The translations under genes were made by a program, and so were the position numbers. This document shows positions 53,583 through 61,895 of a stretch of DNA of 64,000 bases, in pieces. Position 1 is the stretch's first letter. The number at the start of each line of letters is the position of its first letter. Below the pieces are notes generated by a model. That model was given only the letters and a program-made list of their open reading frames with translations. It ran no database searches and was not told where the DNA came from. Source of the stretch: Thiogranum sp. (GTDB lineage Bacteria; Pseudomonadota; Gammaproteobacteria; DSM-19610); NCBI GenBank assembly GCA_030148805.1, contig JASBSS010000007.1, positions 163,641 through 227,640 on the forward strand, in the 5' to 3' direction.

Positions 53583-54587
53583 CTAAGGCACGGTGACCAC
53601 GATCTTTCCTTTTTGTTGACTTGATTCCATATAGCGATGCGCGTCCGCAATGTCGTTTAACGGGAAGGCGCGGTCGACGATCGGCTTCAAATCACCGGAC
53701 TCGAGTCCCGCATAGACGAACTTCTTGGCGCGCGCCAGCAGCTCATCATCACGGGTTATTTCAAATAATGTATAGCCGCGGATGGTCAGGCCTTTGGCCA
53801 GGGCGCTGAACAGCGGATAAGGCGTAGGCGCGCTTGAGAGGGCACCGTACTCGATAATCATTCCCCGGGGTGCCGCCGCTGCGGCGAGCACTTCCAGAAG
53901 CGGCCCGCCGACGGGGTCGAAGATGACGTTTGCGCCTTGTCCGGCGGTGATCTCCATGACACGCCCGGCCAGGTCCTCCTCGTCAGAGACAATGACGTGA
54001 TCGGCGCCGGCATCGCGCAAGAACTGTTGCTTGTCCTTGCCGCGGGTGGTTGCTATGGCAATCGCACCGACGTTCTTTGCAATTTGAATGGCTGCCAGGC
54101 CTACGCTGCTGCTGGCCGCCGTAATCACGACCGTCGCCCCTGGCGCCAGTTTGCCAAGTTCAATCAGGCCGCCAAAAGCCGTCAGGTACTGCATCCATAG
54201 GGAGGCGCCTTGCGCCGCTGACAGATGTTCCGGATATTTGGCGGCGACGCGGGCAGGCACGATGGCGCTTTCGCCGTACACGCCGTACTGCCCCATGGAA
54301 AAAGCCGGGATCGTACTGACCCTGTCGCCCACTTTGAGATCGACAACGTTCGGCCCCACGGCATCGACGATGCCTGCGGCTTCGTAGCCGAGCCTGGATG
54401 GGAAACTGGGCGATTCCAGATAGTGCCCTTCCCGAAACATGACTTCCGCGCGATTCAGCCCGATAGCTTCAACCTTAATACGTATTTCATCGTCAACGGG
54501 CGCTTGCACCTCAAGTTCCTCCAACTTGAGTACGGACGCGTCGCCGGTTTCGTGGAAACGAACAATTCTTGCTGTTTGCGCTGTCAT
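53583..54587 (-). CDS. Zinc-independent alcohol dehydrogenase / quinone oxidoreductase family protein
   Basis: 334 residues of the medium-chain dehydrogenase/reductase superfamily. GroES-like N-terminal domain (NRAEVMFREGHYLESPSFPS, LGYEAAGIVDAVGPNV) and NADPH-binding domain (ITAASSSVGLAAIQIAKNVG). The zinc ligands of alcohol dehydrogenases are lacking, as in quinone oxidoreductases. It is divergent from an HxlR regulator, with a perfect inverted repeat between them, and is probably its target. Confidence 0.88.
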   Translation of the reverse strand: MTAQTARIVRFHETGDASVLKLEELEVQAPVDDEIRIKVEAIGLNRAEVMFREGHYLESPSFPSRLGYEAAGIVDAVGPNVVDLKVGDRVSTIPAFSMGQYGVYGESAIVPARVAAKYPEHLSAAQGASLWMQYLTAFGGLIELGKLAPGATVVITAASSSVGLAAIQIAKNVGAIAIATTRGKDKQQFLRDAGADHVIVSDEEDLAGRVMEITAGQGANVIFDPVGGPLLEVLAAAAAPRGMIIEYGALSSAPTPYPLFSALAKGLTIRGYTLFEITRDDELLARAKKFVYAGLESGDLKPIVDRAFPLNDIADAHRYMESSQQKGKIVVTVP

Positions 54588-54644
54588 ATGGAAATCCCTA
54601 CCGAAATCACTACACCGGCATGATAGTATTCAACTCCACGGATT

Positions 54645-54681
54645 AAAGTAAGTACGCACTTTTTTTACCTATACTTACTTT
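54645..54681. promoter_or_regulatory. Inverted repeat between quinone oxidoreductase and HxlR genes
   Basis: AAAGTAAGTA (54645-54654) and TACTTACTTT (54672-54681) are perfect 10-base arms with a 17-base spacer, typical of an HxlR operator. Confidence 0.7.
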
Positions 54682-54706
54682 TTGTATACCTGTAGGAGCG
54701 GATGCC

Positions 54707-55126
54707 ATGCGACATAGTGATTACACCTGCCACATGGGTTGTCCCACGGAGGCGGCCTTGGAGGCCATTGGAGGCAAATGGAAAGGCGTGATTCTGTATC
54801 ATCTGTCCGACGGCACCAAGCGCTTTGGCGAACTGCAACGTCTGCTGCCGCACATCACTCAGCGCATGCTGACGCGGCAGCTCAGAAGTCTGGAGAACGA
54901 TCAAATTGTGCACCGCCAGGTTTATCCGGAAGTGCCGCCGAAGGTGGAGTATTCCATTACCGAATTCGGGCAAACCCTAGCACCGATTCTCCAGGCGTTA
55001 CAGGACTGGGGGGAAACCTATCTGAAAAAGTTGGAGGAGATACGCGCAAGGAACGCGCCGGTCGGAAGATCGCCGACACCGCCAGCGCCGGATCGGGGCT
55101 TAACCACAATCAGGTCTAAAGGATAG
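54707..55126 (+). CDS. HxlR family transcriptional regulator
   Basis: 139 residues with the HxlR winged helix-turn-helix: CPTEAALEAIGGKWKGVILY, FGELQRLLPHITQRMLTRQL and VEYSITEFGQTLAPIL. The N-terminal Cys8 and Cys12 could sense thiol-reactive compounds, as in related YodB/HypR proteins. Divergent from the quinone oxidoreductase gene it probably controls. Confidence 0.9.
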   Translation: MRHSDYTCHMGCPTEAALEAIGGKWKGVILYHLSDGTKRFGELQRLLPHITQRMLTRQLRSLENDQIVHRQVYPEVPPKVEYSITEFGQTLAPILQALQDWGETYLKKLEEIRARNAPVGRSPTPPAPDRGLTTIRSKG

Positions 55127-55158
55127 CTCTTACCCGCTTTTTCAGGCCAGAATACGCC

Positions 55159-55632
55159 ATGCTTGAGAAATACGATATGGCGCCCGCGTTCGAGGCGTTG
55201 GACCAGAATCGCCGGCGGGTGCGACTCGCGGATTTCCGGCGCCGGCGGAATGTGGTGTTGTATTTCTATCCTAAGGACAATACGCCAGGGTGCACTGTCG
55301 AGGCCGGCGAGTTCAGCGCGCTGAGGGACGAGTTTGCCAGCGCGGATACCGAGGTGCTGGGAATCAGCAGGGATTCGTGGCAAAGCCATCAGGCATTTGT
55401 CGCCAGGCACGGTTTGACCATCACGCTGCTATCGGATCCCGCCGGCGTTATTTGTGAGCGCTATGGGGTATGGCAGGCGAAGGCGAAGAATGGCCAGCAA
55501 AAGATGGGTATCGTGCGGTCCACTTTTCTGATTGATCGTGACGGCAGGCTGGTGGATGTGGAATACGGCGTAAGCCCCGACGGCCACGCCGCACAGATGC
55601 TGGAGCAGGCACGTCAGTGTTGCTGGCGTTGA
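55159..55632 (+). CDS. Peroxiredoxin (Bcp/PrxQ-like)
   Basis: 157 residues of the AhpC/TSA fold. The peroxidatic Cys lies in the motif DNTPGCTVEAGEF (about residue 45). The resolving Cys of PrxQ, five residues later (PGCTTEACDF), is Gly here. The C-terminal CysCys pair (QCCWR) is an alternative resolving site. It should reduce peroxides in the cytosol. It follows the HxlR gene by 32 bp. Confidence 0.85.
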   Translation: MLEKYDMAPAFEALDQNRRRVRLADFRRRRNVVLYFYPKDNTPGCTVEAGEFSALRDEFASADTEVLGISRDSWQSHQAFVARHGLTITLLSDPAGVICERYGVWQAKAKNGQQKMGIVRSTFLIDRDGRLVDVEYGVSPDGHAAQMLEQARQCCWR

Positions 55633-55910
55633 AAGGCTACCGTGAGAGCGGGCCGCCAACCGGCATCTCGGTCGCCCGTACGCTACGGCCCCCAACGCCC
55701 GTTCCCCGAGGCCGGGCGGCGCCTCCTGGGGAGGTGAAAAAGCAATACGCTTAGCGGTTGCGCTTGGAGCGTGCAGCCAGAACGCTTAGCACATAGGGTT
55801 TAGCCCGCTGGGAAGCACCACACAACTGACGAATTTAGCGCGGAGCCTTTCTATAGCCAATATGACAAGGTACTTCAATCCGTCAATGGTCTTGAATGAT
55901 AGTCCTTAGT

Positions 55911-56504
55911 CTATTCCCTGCTGAGTCCGAGGAGTGCCTGTTCGATCGCCAGCTCGGCACATTGAATGGTGGTTTCAAGATCGAACTTGAAGTTGTAGCG
56001 GTAGTAATACCAGGTCGATGCGCTGAGATAATAGCGGATATTGGCCGCCGTGTTTTCCCGAAGACGCTCTGGGCAGTTCGGATATGTCTTGTTCAGCAAT
56101 TCTTTGATGCTTGACCAGCGATCCCTCGTGGTGGTGCCGAAAACGTATTGGTAGAGTTCTGAATGCAGGATGGCCAACACGATTTCCGGTTGCTCTTCCA
56201 GTTTTCCATAAAGCGATGCCGGCAGGGTGACCAGCGCCGCGGCATCGGTGGGCGTGGGGGGTGTCGCCAGCTTTTCGTGTAGCGTGACGGCCAGCGCTTC
56301 CATAAAAACCGTGCGGGTTGCGAAGTGCCGGTAGAGCGTGCGCTCCCCCACCCCTGCGTGCTCGGCGATTTGCTTCAGGCTGAGCTCGCTCACCTCACAG
56401 TCCTTGATCAGGTCGACGGCCGCGTCCAGCACCAGTTGGCGGGTCAATGCCGCGTGTCTTTCACTCAGTTTGGTCAATGGTCGGTTCCAGTGGGGCTTTG
56501 CCAA
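55911..56504 (-). CDS. TetR family transcriptional regulator
   Basis: 197 residues. N-terminal TetR helix-turn-helix (about 20-65; LSLKQIAEHAGVGERTLYRH) and a C-terminal all-alpha ligand domain with many aromatic residues (STWYYYRYNF). Divergent from a cupin gene; the inverted repeat at 56522-56560 is its likely operator. Confidence 0.9.
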   Translation of the reverse strand: MAKPHWNRPLTKLSERHAALTRQLVLDAAVDLIKDCEVSELSLKQIAEHAGVGERTLYRHFATRTVFMEALAVTLHEKLATPPTPTDAAALVTLPASLYGKLEEQPEIVLAILHSELYQYVFGTTTRDRWSSIKELLNKTYPNCPERLRENTAANIRYYLSASTWYYYRYNFKFDLETTIQCAELAIEQALLGLSRE

Positions 56505-56521
56505 TGGTATCGTTTGTCGGG

Positions 56522-56560
56522 TTGACAGTAATACTGCCTTACTGGCACCATTACTGTCAA
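56522..56560. promoter_or_regulatory. Inverted repeat between TetR and cupin genes
   Basis: TTGACAGTAAT (56522-56532) and ATTACTGTCAA (56550-56560) are perfect 11-base arms with a 17-base spacer. The left arm includes a TTGACA -35 box. Confidence 0.75.
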
Positions 56561-56603
56561 TCAGCTTCGATGGCTAGGCGAACCCCACCATGGGCAGGCA
56601 CTA

Positions 56604-57047
56604 ATGACTTCCAAAACAGAGCGTTATCAGAAACGGCATGAAGGCGAGGTGCGCGGGGTCCTGGGCACCGAGGTGAAGTTCCTGTGCACCTCCAGCCACA
56701 CCGCGGGCGGCTTTTCGATTCTGGAGGTGGTGCTGCCCAAAGGCCGTGGGGCGCCGCCCCATCATCACCCCTGGGACGAGGCCTACTACCTGATATCCGG
56801 CGGCGTCGAATTCCATCTCGGCGATAACCGCCTTGCCATGGCGGCCGGGGATTTCATCTATGCCCCGGGTGGGACGGTCCACGGTTTTACCGGGGCATCG
56901 GAAGCGCCCGCGAGAATGCTGGTATTCGATTCACCCGCGCATTCAGAAGCCTTCTTCAGGGAACTCGACAGCGAAGTGAAACTGATGCCGGATGATCTGG
57001 CGAAGGTGCCGGCCATCGGTAGACGCCACAAGCTGACTTTCGTGTGA
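56604..57047 (+). CDS. Cupin-domain protein
   Basis: 147 residues forming a single cupin. Metal ligands are visible in GAPPHHHPWDEAYYLISG and a second motif with GGTVHGFTG. Possible roles include quercetinase-like or isomerase activity. Divergent from the TetR gene. Its start is 43 bp after the operator. Confidence 0.85.
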   Translation: MTSKTERYQKRHEGEVRGVLGTEVKFLCTSSHTAGGFSILEVVLPKGRGAPPHHHPWDEAYYLISGGVEFHLGDNRLAMAAGDFIYAPGGTVHGFTGASEAPARMLVFDSPAHSEAFFRELDSEVKLMPDDLAKVPAIGRRHKLTFV

Positions 57048-57260
57048 CAAGGCCCGCTCAAATCAAACAAACAAATCGACGAGCACAACATGACCCGTGA
57101 CACGAAACCAACGCGAGACCGCCGATTCCGTTGTTGAGGGAGTTCGCGACAAGGAATCGGCCAAGGTTTTCCAGCAGATCGGCAACCTGTTTTTTTTGCG
57201 TATATCAATGCCGTTTAGAAAATCCAATCAACAAAGAACATGCACTGAGGAGACACCTAT

Positions 57261-57896
57261 ATGAATCGCTTGCAATTAACCACCGCGTCCGTCGCCCTCG
57301 TCCTGTCGACGAGCGTCAACGCCGCCATCGTCGACCACGGCCATTACACCACCGATACCGCCAGCGGCCTCGACTGGCTGGATCTGACCGAGACCATCAG
57401 CATGACCTACAACGAGGTCGTTGCGCAATTGGGTCCGGGTGGCGCGCTCGAAGGATGGCGTTACGCGTCCGAGAGCGAGATCGGCGGTTTCCTCGATGCG
57501 TTTGGCGGCAACAGCACCTACTACGAATCCGGTTGGAGCCCACAGAACAATGGCCTGTTCGATGTCGTCGCACCCTTATGGGGTGACACCTATTGCGCGC
57601 AAGACGGCTGCACGCCGGGTGACGGTCTTTCGCGCTTCATCCACAATGCCGTGTTCAGCTCGTCCCAGAATGTGATGACCGGGAAACTGTACGATCTGGT
57701 CGCGCACTCGTTGTCCGACACCGAGGACTTCGTCAAAACCAGTGAAGTCACCATCGGCTACAACCAGAGCCACCAGTATGTCGCCAGCGCGCTGGTGAGG
57801 GACGTGCCGCCCGTACCGGTGCCCGCCGCCGTGTGGCTGTTCGGCACCGGGCTGCTTGGTTTGATCGGGGTGGCGAGAAGGAAGACCTCCGCTTAG
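57261..57896 (+). CDS. Secreted VPLPA-tailed protein, copy 1
   Basis: 211 residues with a signal peptide (about 1-21, LVLSTSVNAA). The body carries the DUF1566-like pattern TASGLDWLDLTETISMTYNE and LEGWRYASESEIGGFLDAFG. The C-terminus has the sorting tail VPVPAAVWLFGTGLLGLIGV with a basic end (ARRKTSA). Such tails direct processing by exosortase/archaeosortase-like systems to the cell surface. It is 219 bp upstream of a paralogue of equal length; a terminator separates them. Confidence 0.85.
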   Translation: MNRLQLTTASVALVLSTSVNAAIVDHGHYTTDTASGLDWLDLTETISMTYNEVVAQLGPGGALEGWRYASESEIGGFLDAFGGNSTYYESGWSPQNNGLFDVVAPLWGDTYCAQDGCTPGDGLSRFIHNAVFSSSQNVMTGKLYDLVAHSLSDTEDFVKTSEVTIGYNQSHQYVASALVRDVPPVPVPAAVWLFGTGLLGLIGVARRKTSA

Positions 57897-57921
57897 AAGG
57901 GTTTGAGGCATCGCACCCCGG

Positions 57922-57944
57922 ACCCCGTCAGCGCGCGGGGTTTT
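57922..57944 (+). terminator. Terminator after VPLPA copy 1
   Basis: ACCCCG (57922-57927) and CGGGGT (57936-57941) close an 8-base loop, with a TTTT run overlapping the end of the stem. Confidence 0.7.
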
Positions 57945-58115
57945 CCCTCGGGGCGGAGGCAGGCCGCCAAAGGGGCTTTGCGGATCGCATGCGCAGTCCA
58001 TGGTAGGAACCGGTCGAGCTTTTCCCGCAACTCCCCAACCCATGTTCAACGAGCGCTAACAAGCGCCCGGGAAATTCAATCGACGAAGAAACGAGTGTCT
58101 TCAGGAGGTACTCCA

Positions 58116-58751
58116 ATGAACGGCTTGAAATCAACCACAGCGGCAATCGCCCTCGTCCTGTCGACGAGCGCCCATGCCGCCATCATCGACCACGGCAATT
58201 ACACCACCGATACGTCCAGCGGGCTCGATTGGCTGGATCTGACCGAAACGATCGACATGACTTACGCCGAGGTCACGGCGCAATTGGGCCCAGGTGGCTC
58301 ACTCCAGGGATGGCGTTACGCAACCGTCAGCGAGGTCAGTGGCTTTTTTGACGCCTTTGGGGGAAACGGCCACTACAACGACACCGATTGGAGTCCACAG
58401 AACAACGGGCTGTTCGATCGGATCGCGCCCAGGTGGGGGGATACCTTATGCGCCCTGAACGGTTGCATACCGGGACGAGGCTACTCGGAGTTCTTCTATG
58501 ACGGGGTTCATTCCTCCCCTACGCAAAGTACCGTCGGACTGATATACGACCTGGCAAGCGATCCCAGCTCCGTGGACCAAGAGATTGTGACCCTGGTTGT
58601 CGCTGCAAGTGGAGTGACAGTCCGCAACCAGGACCGAGGGTCCGCCCTGGTAAGGACCGTATCACCTGTTCCCGTACCCGCCGCCGCGTGGTTGTTCGGC
58701 ACTGGAATTCTTGGTTTGATCGGGGTGGCAAGAAGAAGGAAATCGGCTTAG
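58116..58751 (+). CDS. Secreted VPLPA-tailed protein, copy 2
   Basis: 211 residues from the ATG at 58116 (AGGAGG 7 nt upstream). Signal peptide about 1-21 (LVLSTSAHAA). It is parallel to copy 1 throughout: TSSGLDWLDLTETIDMTYAE, LQGWRYATVSEVSGFFDAFG and a tail VPVPAAAWLFGTGILGLIGV with ARRRKSA. This is a clear tandem duplication with divergence mainly in the second third. Confidence 0.85.
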   Translation: MNGLKSTTAAIALVLSTSAHAAIIDHGNYTTDTSSGLDWLDLTETIDMTYAEVTAQLGPGGSLQGWRYATVSEVSGFFDAFGGNGHYNDTDWSPQNNGLFDRIAPRWGDTLCALNGCIPGRGYSEFFYDGVHSSPTQSTVGLIYDLASDPSSVDQEIVTLVVAASGVTVRNQDRGSALVRTVSPVPVPAAAWLFGTGILGLIGVARRRKSA

Positions 58752-58775
58752 AAGGGTTTGCAACATTTCACCTCG

Positions 58776-58800
58776 GACCCCGCCAGCGTGCGGGGTCTTC
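58776..58800 (+). terminator. Terminator after VPLPA copy 2
   Basis: GACCCCG (58776-58782) and CGGGGTC (58791-58797) with an 8-base loop, followed by TTCTCT. Same design as after copy 1. Confidence 0.65.
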
Positions 58801-58911
58801 TCTGTCGGCGGGTGGTTTCACAGGCGACCAAGCATGGCGCCTGGGCGGCAGACCACAGATCACTGCAGTTCGGCGATACCCGGCCAAATCTGCACCCTCA
58901 CCATCGAACGC

Positions 58912-59172
58912 ATCGATTATCATCTGGCCTTCGACGTCGGCGGCGAGCGCAATCCCAGCGTGATCAGGTCCGCGCACTGGGAAGCGCTCGCCCGGCAATG
59001 TGATGTACAACCGCCATTCCTGCTTAACTTGGTAGGCGAGACCGCCGACACCCTGCAGGCGCGCATCGGTCCCGAACGGGAAGCGTTCGAGGCCCGCTAC
59101 GGCGCCTAACCGGCGTTACAACGTATCGAGACGGTGGTCACCACCCAGAGTCGGCCGATGACGAAGCGGTAG
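58912..59172 (+). pseudogene. HipA-like C-terminal remnant
   Basis: IDYHLAFDVGGERNPSVIRS and the following AHWEALARQCDVQ resemble the C-terminal end of HipA-family kinases. The reading stops at 59109. A one-frame shift then continues as PALQRIETVVTTQSRP to a stop at 59172, so this is a decayed fragment. No N-terminal HipA domain is found. Confidence 0.45.
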
Positions 59173-59219
59173 CAGTTTATCAAGCACTTCGATGGTGGGG
59201 TATCGGCTGCACGTTTCTG

Positions 59220-59252
59220 TCACTCCCACTCAATCGTCGCCGGCGGCTTCCC
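59220..59252 (-). other. Terminal codons of guaA (possible attachment site)
   Basis: On the minus strand the stretch reads GKPPATIEWE-stop, exactly the conserved end of GMP synthetase, but no guaA body precedes it (the upstream bases do not continue the protein). The guaA 3' end is a known insertion target of integrative elements, so this looks like an attachment-site copy left by an insertion. Confidence 0.7.
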
Positions 59253-59287
59253 TGGTTCAGCATGCTGCCAGGTGCGGATCCCGGTCT

Positions 59288-60601
59288 CTACGCTTTACTT
59301 GCAACAATGACATACTGGTAGGTAAACAGGTTCACAACATCCTCATCGGTAAGATCTGTCAACTGCAGTTTATCCAGTTGAATTTTGTTTCCTCTCTTGC
59401 CGATTCTGGACAGATCCGGCATCGGACCCAGTACCCGCTGAGTGAAGCCAGGCTCCAGGCCAGCGCCGACCAGCAACTCTTCAATCTCTTTGTGCGTGAA
59501 GAAGCGGACATGTGTAGCGTCCAATATACCCGAGCCCTGGTACGTCCATTTACCGTTCGCGAGCTCCTGCAATATAGAGATATTGCGAATATTGGGGATG
59601 GAAACAATAGCCTGCCCCTTGGGCCGGAGTAGTTGTGTCAGTTCGGCCAGAAGATCCCATGGGTTGAAGAGATGCTCAAGCACGTCAAGTGCGACTATCA
59701 TATCGAACTCGGCTTGTTGCAAACCGAGCTCCGAGAGTGTGGTGGTTTCTATGTCTACATTATAGACCTTGTCCAGAACATGTTCGGCCTGTGCGGCCGC
59801 GTCTGGATCGAGTTCGATGCCCGCATAATAATCGGCTACCAACAGGCGGCGTAAGACCTGAGCCGTGGCCCCAGAGGAGCATCCGAGTTCGAGAACACGG
59901 TTTGCCTTAAGCTTCGTTTTAGAAACGACCTCAACAACGTCCTTGCGCACCAGGTCGTAATAGGCTTCAAACTTGGCCCGGGTTAAGGGGTTGTCTCTAT
60001 GCCTTGCCGGAGGATGTCTCGAAGTTTCAATACTCTGCGGTGCACACGTGGCCTCAGCGAATTGCGGGTTGTCATGCGTTACGATGCAATAGCAATATCC
60101 ATGCGAGGGGGCCTCCTGATCACCTGTCTCGACCGAAGCAAGCGCCCCCGCCTCAACAATCTTCAGACCGCTCCATTTCGCCAATATATCCAGATTCACT
60201 GTGTCGAATCTGAATCCGCTGTTGCCGGGTTCCTCGTCCAAACCTGTGGCCCGCCCTGTCACCAGGGCATAGCCATCTTGCCTGAGCATATAGGCAACCT
60301 GTTCAAACAATACCCAGGGATAGTCGCTGGCGGTGAGTGCGTTACACGCCACAATGGCGTCATAGCAAGCTTCATCAAGTACATGTCTCCAGTTCTTTTG
60401 ATACGTCTTGCCAAATGCCTGCAGGCCGGTGTTTTCATCAAGAACCTGGTAACTTGCATCGCCGAACGAAAACAGGTGGCTATAACAATCCTGTCCGATA
60501 TCATTAATTTCCAGCACATCAATCGGATTCCCGCAACACTGGTTGCGAACAAGGTCAGCGAATTCCTTCACTTTTACATTAACATTGCTGCGCCGATTCA
60601 T
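59288..60601 (-). CDS. Class I SAM-dependent methyltransferase with duplicated domain
   Basis: 437 residues. The C-terminal methyltransferase domain (about 215-400) has the SAM motif NRVLELGCSSGATAQVLRRL, motif FDMIVALDVLEHLFNPWD and KGQAIVSIPNIRN. The N-terminal half (about 1-200) repeats the fold in degenerate form (YDAIVACNALTASDYPW, RQDGYALVTGRATG) without a clear SAM-binding glycine loop. Relatives occur in surface-polysaccharide clusters. It is divergent from a glycosyltransferase-like gene and lies in an AT-richer block. Confidence 0.85.
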   Translation of the reverse strand: MNRRSNVNVKVKEFADLVRNQCCGNPIDVLEINDIGQDCYSHLFSFGDASYQVLDENTGLQAFGKTYQKNWRHVLDEACYDAIVACNALTASDYPWVLFEQVAYMLRQDGYALVTGRATGLDEEPGNSGFRFDTVNLDILAKWSGLKIVEAGALASVETGDQEAPSHGYCYCIVTHDNPQFAEATCAPQSIETSRHPPARHRDNPLTRAKFEAYYDLVRKDVVEVVSKTKLKANRVLELGCSSGATAQVLRRLLVADYYAGIELDPDAAAQAEHVLDKVYNVDIETTTLSELGLQQAEFDMIVALDVLEHLFNPWDLLAELTQLLRPKGQAIVSIPNIRNISILQELANGKWTYQGSGILDATHVRFFTHKEIEELLVGAGLEPGFTQRVLGPMPDLSRIGKRGNKIQLDKLQLTDLTDEDVVNLFTYQYVIVASKA

Positions 60602-60749
60602 CGTGCTCTCTTGCCCTAAGCAAGCGCCTGATCAAGTGATCATAAAGAAATACTTGATACTACTAATAAAGTAGATCATAAGCCACAATTTCCCAGCCCG
60701 AACAAGTTATGCCCTTGAGCTCCAATTTGCCAATCAATATACTGATTCA

Positions 60750-61454
60750 GTGATAAGTCCATTGAGAATATCCTTGTTGCATGCAACCCGGGGTCGCCCC
60801 CAGCAGGCTCTCAAGGTCCGCGATCACTGGTTGTCCAACTCAGATGGCCCGAACCAGATCGAGTATATATTCGCATGTAACATAACTGATCAGCCATCGG
60901 TCTCCGGGCTGGCAGATTACGCTCCGGTTATTACGCCTCACATGGAAGGCGTTACCGCAGTAGCCAACTGGAACGCAGCTGCCGCAGTATCAAAGGGCGA
61001 TGTACTGCTGGTCATAGCAGATGATCTTTACTGCAAGCCGAAGTGGGATTCATTCATTCGCGGGATCTTCGAATCAAGGCTGGATCAGCCATGGGTACTT
61101 ATGCTGGGAGATCGCGACCAGATCGGGGCAGTCATGCGGCATCCGTGTGTAAACCGGCGGTACTACGAAAAAATCGGTTATATTTTCTATCCAGAGTATC
61201 GAGGTGTTTACGCTGACAATGACTTCACACTCGAGGCCATTTGTAATCATTGTATACTTGATGGTCGCGAACTCGAGCTGGAACACCATAATCCTTTCAT
61301 AGCGCAGCGGATGCACGGCGATTTTTCCAACCAGCCCGATGCTGTGACACAAATGATGAATGAACCGGAAGAATACAAGTACGGCAAGAACCTGTTCGAA
61401 CGGCGTCAGGAGCAGCTCGCAGCGCAATACGGGCATAATACCCGTTCCCCCTGA
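60750..61454 (+). CDS. Glycosyltransferase-like protein (GT-A/family 2-like)
   Basis: 234 residues from a GTG (60750); a TTG at 60762 is an alternative. The N-terminus (LRISLLHATRGRPQQALKVR) and the acidic motif LLVIADDLYCKPKWD fit the GT-A fold with a DxD-like site (ADD). It has a central region WNAAAAVSKGDVLL. Probably transfers a sugar in surface-glycan assembly with the neighbouring methyltransferase. Exact family not certain. Confidence 0.7.
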   Translation: MISPLRISLLHATRGRPQQALKVRDHWLSNSDGPNQIEYIFACNITDQPSVSGLADYAPVITPHMEGVTAVANWNAAAAVSKGDVLLVIADDLYCKPKWDSFIRGIFESRLDQPWVLMLGDRDQIGAVMRHPCVNRRYYEKIGYIFYPEYRGVYADNDFTLEAICNHCILDGRELELEHHNPFIAQRMHGDFSNQPDAVTQMMNEPEEYKYGKNLFERRQEQLAAQYGHNTRSP

Positions 61455-61753
61455 CGACAATCGCATTCCCCGGAAGCTTTTCCCGCCCGACAGCGGGCGA
61501 CCTGATATCGATCCATTCTCTAGATTCACATAGAGTATAAGAACAATAAACGGCCTTTTTGCCCAGGTCCAGCTGCAGCATAGCTGCCAACGACCCCCAC
61601 GACACTGTTCGCTCATGGGGCAACAAAGAGTCCGTCGGCTCCTGGGACAGAAAAAGAGGGGAAAGGGGACAGATTCGTTCCCTACTCTAGAACAGGCGGC
61701 CCACTTTCATTCCTATTGCCAGCCAGGGCCAGTCATTGCCTGCCAGTTCCGGT
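61455..61753. other. Intergenic stretch with a REP-like segment
   Basis: No gene supported. GGGGACAGATTCGTTCCC near 61664-61681 has GGG(A)/TCCC arms and resembles REP-associated repeats of other gammaproteobacteria. Confidence 0.4.
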
Positions 61754-61860
61754 CACTCCCACGCTATTATCAATAAGCCATTTTCAACCTTTGTATTCAA
61801 TGGCTTAGTTTCCTGCTAAATGGTAATACCATTAAAAATACCATGCTCGGAAAATCCTTC
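61754..61860. repeat. Attachment-like direct repeat, left copy
   Basis: Begins with CACTCCCAC, followed by AAGCCATTTT, an inverted pair TAAGCCATT/AATGGCTTA and a 37-base segment (61824-61860) containing two ATACCAT units. The same order of elements recurs at 63294-63400; the 37-base segment differs there at only two positions. The Fic gene lies between the two copies. Confidence 0.75.
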
Positions 61861-61895
61861 TAATTGATCCACAAAGCGCTGAGTCACCCTGCAAC

